A stretch of 10,997 nucleotides of DNA, from positions 1 through 10,997 of the forward strand of contig JAEZEY010000057.1 in the NCBI GenBank assembly GCA_023432845.1, given 5' to 3'. Every line of letters begins with the position of its first letter. Position 1 is the stretch's first letter. The DNA is from Pseudomonadota bacterium. Lineage in GTDB: Bacteria > Pseudomonadota > Alphaproteobacteria > Rhizobiales > Xanthobacteraceae. The position numbers and the translations under genes were made by a program. Under the pieces are notes generated by a model that was given only the letters and a program-made list of their open reading frames with translations, had not been told where the DNA came from and made no database searches. Below, piece by piece: positions 1 through 4,936 of the stretch.

Positions 1-8
1 ACTGGATC

Positions 9-24
9 CCCCGCTTTCGCGGGG
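9..24. repeat. Short GC-rich palindrome, family B (single copy)
   Basis: The sequence CCCCGC-TTTC-GCGGGG forms a perfect 6-bp stem with a four-base loop, 31 bases beyond the GST stop codon. The same stem-loop core occurs twice at 6701-6761, so it belongs to a dispersed intergenic repeat rather than being a unique terminator. There is no T-run on either side. The window edge may cut off a partner copy. Confidence 0.6.
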
Positions 25-55
25 CATGACACATCGGCGTGCGGCAATACCGAAA

Positions 56-685
56 TTACGTCAACGGAACGCTGCCGACGTGTTCCTTGAACGCGCGGCG
101 CGATGAGACCGTGGCATACCAGCGGTCGAGATGCGGCGTCGCCGGTCGATCCGGAACGAGCTGCACGTAGCGATAACATATGATGGCGACCGGAATGTCG
201 CCGTAAGAGAATGCCGCGCCGGCGACGTAGTCGCTTTTGGCGAGACGCTGATCGAGCATGGTCATGGCTTCCACGGTCTTGTCGCGGCCGGCCTTGATTG
301 CCTTCATGTCGCGCTTCTCCGGTGGCGTGCGGATCAAACCCCAGAACACCGGCGTAATCGCCGGACCGCACACCGACAACTGCCAGTCCATCCACTGGCT
401 GGCGACGGCGCGCTGCTTCAGGTCGTTCGGCTGGATAACGCCGGATGGATCGTACTTGCTGCCGAGATAGCGCATGATCGAATTCGATTCCCACAGCAGG
501 AAGCCGTCGTCCTCCTGCAGCGTCGGCACCAGTCCGTTCGGGTTCATGGCGAGATATTCGGCTTCGCGGTTCTTGCCGAAGGCGCCGCCGACATCGATGC
601 GCTCATGCGCAAGGCCAAGCTCGCCGATCGCCCACATCACCTTCTGCACATTCGAAGATGTGTTGCGGCCCCAGACTTTGAGCAT
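56..685 (-). CDS. Glutathione S-transferase family protein
   Basis: This is a 209-residue cytosolic GST, the usual length for the family. It would conjugate glutathione to electrophiles or act as a thiol transferase; the physiological substrate cannot be told from sequence. The N-terminal thioredoxin-fold domain (about 1-80) has a Ser pair at residues 10-11 (NTSSNVQK) in the catalytic position, the cis-Pro motif NPNGLVPTL (Pro54) and the glutathione-binding ESNS (67-70). The helical C-terminal domain (about 88-205) has the structural YGD motif (Asp163). An open frame extends upstream to 820, but that extension only translates the palindromic repeat at 722-802. The ATG at 685 has AAGGAA seven bases upstream, so it is taken as the start. 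The gene is last in the minus-strand series and is separated from the Trm112-like gene by 142 bases containing the repeat pair, so independent expression is possible. Confidence 0.93.
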   Translation of the reverse strand: MLKVWGRNTSSNVQKVMWAIGELGLAHERIDVGGAFGKNREAEYLAMNPNGLVPTLQEDDGFLLWESNSIMRYLGSKYDPSGVIQPNDLKQRAVASQWMDWQLSVCGPAITPVFWGLIRTPPEKRDMKAIKAGRDKTVEAMTMLDQRLAKSDYVAGAAFSYGDIPVAIICYRYVQLVPDRPATPHLDRWYATVSSRRAFKEHVGSVPLT

Positions 686-721
686 TGGATGTTTCCTTAG
701 TGACGGCTTTTCGTTCTTGTC

Positions 722-802
722 ATCACCGGGCTTGACCCGGTGATCCCGTTTAGGTGGGCAGCGTGCGTCCCTAACTGAGATGGCCGGGTCAAGCCCGGCC
801 AT
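722..802. repeat. Head-to-head pair of REP-like palindromes, family A
   Basis: There are two perfect 9-bp-stem hairpins: ATCACCGGG-CTTGA-CCCGGTGAT at 722-744 and ATGGCCGGG-TCAAG-CCCGGCCAT at 780-802. Their loops and inner stems (GGGCTTGACCC against GGGTCAAGCCC) are exact reverse complements, so the two units face each other across a 35-base spacer, like a bacterial interspersed mosaic element. The pair fills most of the gap between the Trm112-like stop (828) and the GST start (685). It could end transcription, protect mRNA ends or be a passive repeat; the sequence does not decide which. Confidence 0.85.
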
Positions 803-827
803 GACGGGTGATAAGGGCAAAAACGTC

Positions 828-1031
828 TTAATCCAGCCGCCGCGCTTCTTCCGGCAGCATGATCGGAATGCCGTCGCGGATCGGATAAGCGAGCTTGGCC
901 TGGCGCGAAATCAGCTCCTGCCTGGCGGCGTCGTATTCCAGCGTGGTCTTGGTCAGCGGACAGACCAGGATTTCCAGCAGTTTCGGATCGACGCTGTGCG
1001 CAGGGCGTTCGGTGGGGGCGTTGGTGGACAT
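828..1031 (-). CDS. Trm112-like / UPF0434 (YcaR) small protein
   Basis: This 67-residue protein has the compact Trm112p-like fold of the E. coli YcaR family. Key signatures are LLEILVCPLT (residues 18-27) and LAYPIRDGIPIMLPEEAR (47-64). Eukaryotic and archaeal Trm112 activate methyltransferases, but the bacterial role is not established. Only one cysteine (Cys24) remains where zinc-binding homologues have Cys-Pro-x-Cys and further cysteines, so metal binding is unlikely here. I recall alphaproteobacterial members commonly lacking them. The ATG at 1031 has GGAA about eight to nine bases upstream. It lies downstream of the LON-domain gene on the same strand, with 130 bases between them holding a three-stem repeat, a gene order I recall from other Rhizobiales. 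Confidence 0.88.
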   Translation of the reverse strand: MSTNAPTERPAHSVDPKLLEILVCPLTKTTLEYDAARQELISRQAKLAYPIRDGIPIMLPEEARRLD

Positions 1032-1074
1032 GAGACTGTTTCCGGCAAGTGAGAGGCATTCAGTCTAGCCGTCT

Positions 1075-1149
1075 TGGCCGGGCTTGTCCCGGCCATCCAC
1101 GCCTTCCAGCCGCTGCCGAAGACGTGGATGCCCGCAACAATCGCGGGCA
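1075..1149. repeat. Composite three-stem palindromic repeat (family A core)
   Basis: Stem I is TGGCCGGG-CTTGT-CCCGGCCA (1075-1095, perfect 8 bp), the same core as the pair at 722-802. Stem II pairs 1096-1101 (TCCACG) with 1123-1128 (CGTGGA), continued by CTTC (1103-1106) with GAAG (1118-1121) and CAG (1107-1109) with CTG (1113-1115). Stem III is TGCCCGC (1129-1135) with GCGGGCA (1143-1149) around a 7-base loop. The three stems abut almost without spacers. It occupies the gap between the LON-domain gene and the Trm112-like gene. Confidence 0.8.
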
Positions 1150-1161
1150 GGACGGAGGTTC

Positions 1162-1836
1162 CTACTGCAGCGGCGGTTCGCCTTCGACGTTCTTCTTGGC
1201 GAGTTCGATTTCGGTCATGGCGACCAGAAGTTCGGCGCGCGTCTTGAGGTCGGGCGCTTCCAGCAGCGCCTGCTTTTCCGGCGCGCCGTAAGGCGACATC
1301 ATCGACAGCCCGTTCACCAGAGCCTCGGTGGGCGCCTGCTTGATATCGTCCCAGTCGGCGGTCATGTTGTTGGCGGTCATGAAATCGGTGAGCGCGCGCA
1401 GCAGCGCGTCGCGGTTCACCGCATCCTCGCCCTTGCGGGCGACAAAATCGTCGGCGAATGGCGCGTAGGTGACGCGGCACTGCCGGTAGTCGGTGTTGAC
1501 CGTAAGCTCCTCCTCGACGCGGAAGCGCGACACGCCGGTGAGTTCGATGATGTAGCGGCCGTCGCCGCTTTCGGCGAGCTGGGTGATGCGGCCGACGCAG
1601 CCGATCCTGAACAGCGCGGGCTTAAGCCGTGGCGCCTCAGTGACGCCGTCAGGCTGGATCATGCCGATGAGGCGGTGACCGTCGCGCAGCGCATCATCGA
1701 TCATGGCGAGATAGCGCGGCTCGAGAATATTGAGCGGCAATTGCCCACGCGGCAACAGCAGCGCGCCGGCGAGCGGAAATACCGGGATAACGCCGGGCAG
1801 ATCGTTCGGGCCGCGATATCGCGGATTCATCGGCAT
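1162..1836 (-). CDS. LON peptidase substrate-binding (N-terminal) domain protein
   Basis: This 224-residue protein matches the stand-alone LonN family (COG2802 type). It contains only the substrate-recognition domain of Lon, with no AAA+ or protease part. The N-terminus IPVFPLAGALLLPRGQLPLNILEPRY (about residues 17-42) is the classic opening of the domain, followed by IGMIQPDG (57-64), the IGCVGRI strand (78-84) and the YIIELTGVSRFRV segment (95-107). The C-terminal third is helical. The function is unknown; it may bind unfolded proteins or an adaptor surface. The ATG at 1836 is chosen because GAGGA lies six bases upstream; a second ATG at 1830 would remove two residues. It begins 58 bases after the cnoX stop on the same strand, so an operon with that chaperedoxin is likely. 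Confidence 0.92.
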   Translation of the reverse strand: MPMNPRYRGPNDLPGVIPVFPLAGALLLPRGQLPLNILEPRYLAMIDDALRDGHRLIGMIQPDGVTEAPRLKPALFRIGCVGRITQLAESGDGRYIIELTGVSRFRVEEELTVNTDYRQCRVTYAPFADDFVARKGEDAVNRDALLRALTDFMTANNMTADWDDIKQAPTEALVNGLSMMSPYGAPEKQALLEAPDLKTRAELLVAMTEIELAKKNVEGEPPLQ

Positions 1837-1894
1837 GGAGCGTCCTCGGCATGCCTCGAGGTTTGAAGAGCGCGGCGCGTTCGCCGCGCACGGT

Positions 1895-2803
1895 TCATGA
1901 AAACAGAATCGACGACAATTTCTTGCGGCCTTCAAGCGTCGCCGGATCGGCGGCGCCCCAGGCCTCGAAGAACTGCACGAGCTGTTTGCGCGCGCCGTCC
2001 TCGTTCCACTTGCGGTCTTTCTTGACGATGGCGAGCAGGTGATCGGCCGCTTCCATGCGCTTGCCGGCGGCGTTGAGCGCGGCGGCGAGATCGGCTCGCG
2101 CCTGATGGTCGAGCGGATCGGCGTCGACCTTCTTCTGCAATTCGTCGAGCGGGCCGGCGGCTTCCGCCTGCACGGCGAGATCGAGCGCGGCACGCGCGGC
2201 GGCGACCGCTGCGTCGTTCTGCTTCGCCTCGGGAATCATCGCGAGTGTCTTCTTGGCCTGCTCGAAATTGCCGGTGGCGACATAGCAGCGCGCCAGCCCG
2301 GCCAGCGCGGCGATGTTCGATGAATCTTCCTGCAGCAGCTGCGCGTAGATGTCGGCGGCCGCGGCGGCATCGCCTTCGGCGAGCGCGGCGTCGGCGGCTT
2401 CGAGCAGATTGGCGCCTTCGTCCTCGATCTTGCCCTTGGTCAGGCGCTCGAGAAACGCCATCACCTGCGACTCGGGCAGCGCACCCATGAAGCCGTCGGC
2501 CGGCTGGCCGTTGACGAAAGCGATGACGGCCGGAATAGACTGGATGCCCATCTGCCCCGGAATTTCCGGGTTCTTGTCGATGTCCATCTTGACCAGCTTG
2601 ACCTTGCCCTTGGCCGCCTTGACGGCCTTTTCGAGCACGGGCGTGAGCTGCTTGCAGGGGCCGCACCAGGTGGCCCAGAAATCGACCAGCACCGGCTGGG
2701 TCTTGGACGCCTCGATGACGTCCTTCATGAACCCCTGCGTGGTGGTGTCCTTGATCAGGTCGCCGGCCACCGCCGCCGTCGTGTCATCGCCCATTCCCAA
2801 CAT
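1895..2803 (-). CDS. cnoX: CnoX/YbbN chaperedoxin: thioredoxin domain plus TPR region
   Basis: This 302-residue cytosolic protein has a thioredoxin domain at about 20-125 followed by a C-terminal tetratricopeptide-like helical region (about 130-302). The active site is intact, WCGPC at 46-50 (Cys47, Cys50), with the cis-Pro loop SIPAV further on. E. coli CnoX has lost this redox pair, whereas Caulobacter CnoX keeps it and acts both as a holdase and as a thiol reductant; the present protein belongs to the second kind by sequence. It is expected to protect substrates from over-oxidation and hand them to folding chaperones such as GroEL. Both an ATG at 2803 and one at 2794 are possible; the first has GGA five bases upstream and is kept. 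It is the first gene of the series leading to the LON-domain and Trm112-like genes. Confidence 0.93.
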   Translation of the reverse strand: MLGMGDDTTAAVAGDLIKDTTTQGFMKDVIEASKTQPVLVDFWATWCGPCKQLTPVLEKAVKAAKGKVKLVKMDIDKNPEIPGQMGIQSIPAVIAFVNGQPADGFMGALPESQVMAFLERLTKGKIEDEGANLLEAADAALAEGDAAAAADIYAQLLQEDSSNIAALAGLARCYVATGNFEQAKKTLAMIPEAKQNDAAVAAARAALDLAVQAEAAGPLDELQKKVDADPLDHQARADLAAALNAAGKRMEAADHLLAIVKKDRKWNEDGARKQLVQFFEAWGAADPATLEGRKKLSSILFS

Positions 2804-2906
2804 CGTCGTCCGATCCCTTTGTCGCGGTTCCGGCTTTACCCCGGTTTGCCGCCCCTGAACACCGGAAATAGATGGGTAGCGCCCTGCGAGATGGCAATTC
2901 CGCCGG

Positions 2907-3422
2907 TCAATCGGCCTCGGGCGTCCGGCCGGAGACGCGTTCGATGCGTGGCGGATGCCCGGTGGCCTCGAGGAATTTGACGAGATCCTCGCGCGTGACC
3001 GAGGTGGTCATGGTGTTGGTGAGCGGGTGGGCATTGATGACAGCGTGCTCCATGAGGGGCGCGTCCAGCACCACGGTGACCCGGCCTGCGGTGTCGTTGA
3101 GGGCGCCGAAAGGCGTTACCGAGCCGGGCGTCACGCCCAGGAGCTCCAGCAGCAGGTCGGACGAGCCGAAAGAAAACCGTCCCGAGGCCCCGAGCACCCG
3201 GTGCAGGCCCTTGAGGTCGATCTCGGCGTCTTCCAGCGCCGTGACCAGGTAAACCGCCTGCTTCTTGTCGCGGAGGAACAGGTTCTTGGTGTGGCCGCCG
3301 GGAATCTGGCCGCGCAGGGACTGGCTCTGCTCGACCGTGAACAGCGGCGGGTGGGTGACGGTCGGGTGGGCGATGCCGAGGCCGTCGAGGAAAGCGAAAA
3401 GTTGGTCGGGGGTCGCGGGCAT
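2907..3422 (-). CDS. proX: Prolyl-tRNA editing protein ProX (PrdX / ProXp-ala type)
   Basis: This 171-residue stand-alone editing domain is homologous to the INS insertion of bacterial prolyl-tRNA synthetase. Family members hydrolyse mischarged Ala-tRNA(Pro) in trans, which matters in alphaproteobacteria because their ProRS lacks the INS domain. Visible hallmarks are HPPLFTVEQSQ (24-34), GGHTKNLFLRDKK (42-54) with the conserved Lys46, the substrate-loop segment GVTPGSVTPFG (96-106) and NAHPLTNTMTT (130-140) near the C-terminus. Length is normal. The ATG at 3422 has GGAAAG seven bases upstream. It is divergent from the tRNA-Gly gene and shares the 154-base intergenic region at 3423-3576 with it. 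The cnoX gene starts 103 bases downstream on the same strand, so read-through is possible. The substrate assignment is by family, not proved. Confidence 0.92.
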   Translation of the reverse strand: MPATPDQLFAFLDGLGIAHPTVTHPPLFTVEQSQSLRGQIPGGHTKNLFLRDKKQAVYLVTALEDAEIDLKGLHRVLGASGRFSFGSSDLLLELLGVTPGSVTPFGALNDTAGRVTVVLDAPLMEHAVINAHPLTNTMTTSVTREDLVKFLEATGHPPRIERVSGRTPEAD

Positions 3423-3475
3423 TCGGGACTTTCCGGGGGATTCGGGCGGCCGGGAGGACCCCGGCGCGAGTGGCC

Positions 3476-3503
3476 ATTAATCCCGGGATTTCCCCCATTG
3501 CAA
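3476..3503 (-). promoter_or_regulatory. Candidate sigma-70-like promoter for proX with embedded palindrome
   Basis: Read on the minus strand, TTGCAA (3503-3498) and ATTAAT (3481-3476) are separated by 16 bases and sit about 55 bases above the proX start codon. The spacer and the edge of the -10 contain a perfect 12-bp palindrome, AATCCCGGGATT (3479-3490), which would be well placed for a repressor. This rests on motif resemblance only. Confidence 0.3.
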
Positions 3504-3538
3504 AGCCCGGCCGCATTTGGCATAGAGCCCGCCTTGGC

Positions 3539-3561
3539 GGCCGGTAAACTCTTGACCGGCC
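3539..3561. repeat. Inverted repeat just upstream of tRNA-Gly
   Basis: GGCCGGT (3539-3545) and ACCGGCC (3555-3561) are perfect 7-bp arms around a 9-base loop, ending 15 bases before the mature tRNA 5' end. The loop carries AAACT next to the T of the left arm, giving TAAACT (3545-3550), which is correctly placed to be the tRNA -10 element; no convincing -35 is visible at the proper distance. It may be an operator or simply a leader hairpin. Confidence 0.5.
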
Positions 3562-3576
3562 AATGAACTGACGGAT

Positions 3577-3651
<75 letters not shown>

Positions 3652-3663
3652 GTCACATGACCC

Positions 3664-3703
3664 TCGGTCATGAATCGAAGCTCTCGGTCCTGAATCGAGG
3701 CTC
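3664..3703 (+). repeat. Two-copy 20-bp tandem repeat downstream of tRNA-Gly
   Basis: Two directly abutting 20-base units, TCGGTCATGAATCGAAGCTC (3664-3683) and TCGGTCCTGAATCGAGGCTC (3684-3703), differ at two positions. They lie between the tRNA CCA end and the terminator, so they would be part of the 3' trailer of the tRNA precursor. They do not copy the tRNA 3' end, so they do not look like an integrase attachment duplication. Confidence 0.8.
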
Positions 3704-3705
3704 AA

Positions 3706-3744
3706 CGAAAAAAGCCGGAGCTTTTGCTCCGGCTTTTTCGTTTT
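3706..3744. terminator. Bidirectional intrinsic terminator between tRNA-Gly and bioY
   Basis: A perfect GC-rich stem, GCCGGAGC (3714-3721) with GCTCCGGC (3726-3733), encloses a TTTT loop. It is flanked by six A on the left (3708-3713) and TTTTT plus CGTTTT on the right, so each strand presents a stem followed by a U-tract. On the plus strand it ends tRNA-Gly; on the minus strand it lies 15 bases past the bioY stop and ends that run. Confidence 0.92.
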
Positions 3745-3759
3745 GAGAAGCCGGTCGGC

Positions 3760-4353
3760 CTAGCGGTGGAGCTGCTTCAGCGGCGAGCGGGCGATCAGCA
3801 CCGCGAGTACACCGCCAAGCCCGATCTTCACCAGCGACGACAGCAGGAACGGGTGGATGCCCGCGGCATAGGCCTTCACCGGCCCGATGAGGTGCGCCAG
3901 CCAGGCATAGCCGAAAGTGAGGATAATCAGTGTGCCGATGATGTTGACCAGAACGGCGGCGAACAGCTCGCGGCCGTAGCCGCGCTCGGCAAGCCAGCCA
4001 GCCACGTAAGCGGCGGCGCAGAAGCCGATGAGGTAGCCGCCGGTCGGGCCCATCAGGTAGGCCAGCCCGGTGCCCCGCGCCGGCGTGTTGGCGAACACCG
4101 GCAGGCCCATCAGGCCCTCCAGCACATAGGCGGCGACGACGATGAAGCCGAGCCGCGAGCCGAGCGTCATGCCGATCAGGACAACCGCCATGGTCTGCAT
4201 GGTCATCGGCACCGGCCAGAACGGGATCTGGGTGCGGGCCGAGGCGGTGAGCAGGAGCGAGCCGATCACCACGGCGGCGAAGCCGAACAGCAGGCGGGAG
4301 CCGATGTCGTCCCCGGTGGCGACGGCGGCGGCGGACTTGATCAGGCGCTTCAT
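3760..4353 (-). CDS. bioY: BioY biotin uptake substrate-binding (S) component
   Basis: This 197-residue integral membrane protein of about six segments is the biotin-capturing S component of the energy-coupling-factor transporter family. Recognisable are the family motif PVPMTMQTMAV (48-58), LEGLMGLPVFA (78-88) and GPTGGYLIGF (102-111), followed by hydrophobic segments at roughly 110-120, 130-150 and 168-190. No bioM or bioN partner is present in the window. Solitary BioY proteins are common in alphaproteobacteria and may work alone or with a shared ECF module. The ATG at 4353 has an excellent AAGGAAGGA site six bases upstream; an in-frame upstream extension to 4410 has no such support. A possible promoter (TTGCGA at 4410-4405, 16 bases, TACCTA at 4388-4383) precedes it. 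I saw no BioR-type box (TTATAGATAA-like). Confidence 0.93.
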   Translation of the reverse strand: MKRLIKSAAAVATGDDIGSRLLFGFAAVVIGSLLLTASARTQIPFWPVPMTMQTMAVVLIGMTLGSRLGFIVVAAYVLEGLMGLPVFANTPARGTGLAYLMGPTGGYLIGFCAAAYVAGWLAERGYGRELFAAVLVNIIGTLIILTFGYAWLAHLIGPVKAYAAGIHPFLLSSLVKIGLGGVLAVLIARSPLKQLHR

Positions 4354-4415
4354 GGGCGGTCCTTCCTTGAATTCGACGCCCCTAGGTAGCCCATCGCGGC
4401 TGCGTCGCAAAGGGA

Positions 4416-4430
4416 CCGCCTGACGGGCGG
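4416..4430 (-). terminator. Weak hairpin after the ybaK-like gene
   Basis: CCGCC-TGACG-GGCGG forms a perfect 5-bp stem directly after the ybaK-like stop codon (4438-4440). On the minus strand it is followed by TCCCTTT rather than a clean U-run, so it may only partly separate the upstream genes from bioY. Confidence 0.35.
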
Positions 4431-4437
4431 AAAGCCT

Positions 4438-4914
4438 CTAACCCTCGCGAATATCGGCCACCGTGCCGCCGGTCATGGCGGAAAGGGCCTTGGGCGAGGT
4501 CCGGAATACATGACGCGGCGAGCCGGCAGCCGCCCAGACCGGGTCGAGCGCCATCAGGTCCTGGTCGATGAAAATGCGCGGCGGGCTCTGGTGGCCGATA
4601 GGCGACACCCCGCCAATGGCAAAGCCGGTGACGTCCCGCACCCAGCGCCCGTCCGCCGGCTTGACCGGCTGGCCGAGCAGGGCGGCGACCTTGGCGGTAT
4701 CGACCCGGTTGGCGCCGGAGGTCACCACCAGCACCACCTGGTTGCCGGCGCGCAGCACGATCGACTTGGCGATCTGCGCCACCGTGCAGCCGACCGCATT
4801 GGCGGCGTCCTGCGCGGTGCGGGTGCCGTCCGGAAAAACATCGATGGTGTCGGGCTGGCCGGCGGCGAGCAAGGCGGCGCGCACGCGTTCGACCGATGGC
4901 GTGGTTTCGTTCAT
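4438..4914 (-). CDS. YbaK/EbsC-family aminoacyl-tRNA deacylase
   Basis: This 158-residue cytosolic protein has a YbaK/prolyl-tRNA-synthetase-associated domain from a different subgroup than the ProX at 2907-3422. The expected catalytic-region lysine is Lys50 in QIAKSIVLRA (47-56), the central strand VVLVVTSGANRVD (60-72) is typical, and FAIGGVSPIGH (98-108) is the conserved substrate loop. E. coli YbaK removes Cys from tRNA(Pro); related ProXp subgroups clear other mischarged or non-protein amino acids. The exact substrate here cannot be assigned from sequence. The ATG at 4914 lies 22 bases after the ggt stop. There is only a weak AGAG upstream, which suggests translation depends partly on ggt read-through. 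A longer frame from 4989 would overlap ggt and adds Pro/Ala-rich residues, so it was not used. Confidence 0.88.
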   Translation of the reverse strand: MNETTPSVERVRAALLAAGQPDTIDVFPDGTRTAQDAANAVGCTVAQIAKSIVLRAGNQVVLVVTSGANRVDTAKVAALLGQPVKPADGRWVRDVTGFAIGGVSPIGHQSPPRIFIDQDLMALDPVWAAAGSPRHVFRTSPKALSAMTGGTVADIREG

Positions 4915-4936
4915 GGACTTGTGCTCTGGGGCTTTC

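Noticed and set aside
686..820. N-terminal extension of the GST frame
   Set aside because: It translates the palindromic repeat pair; the internal ATG at 685 has a good ribosome site and begins the GST fold.
1084..1866. 260-codon plus-strand open frame
   Set aside because: It is antisense to the LON-domain gene and starts inside the composite repeat.
2804..2906. Promoter of cnoX
   Set aside because: TTGCCA and a T-rich hexamer can be found on the minus strand, but spacing and match are too poor to annotate.
4354..4437. BioR operator or biotin riboswitch upstream of bioY
   Set aside because: No TTATAGATAA-like box and no extended conserved RNA structure is seen in the 84-base gap.
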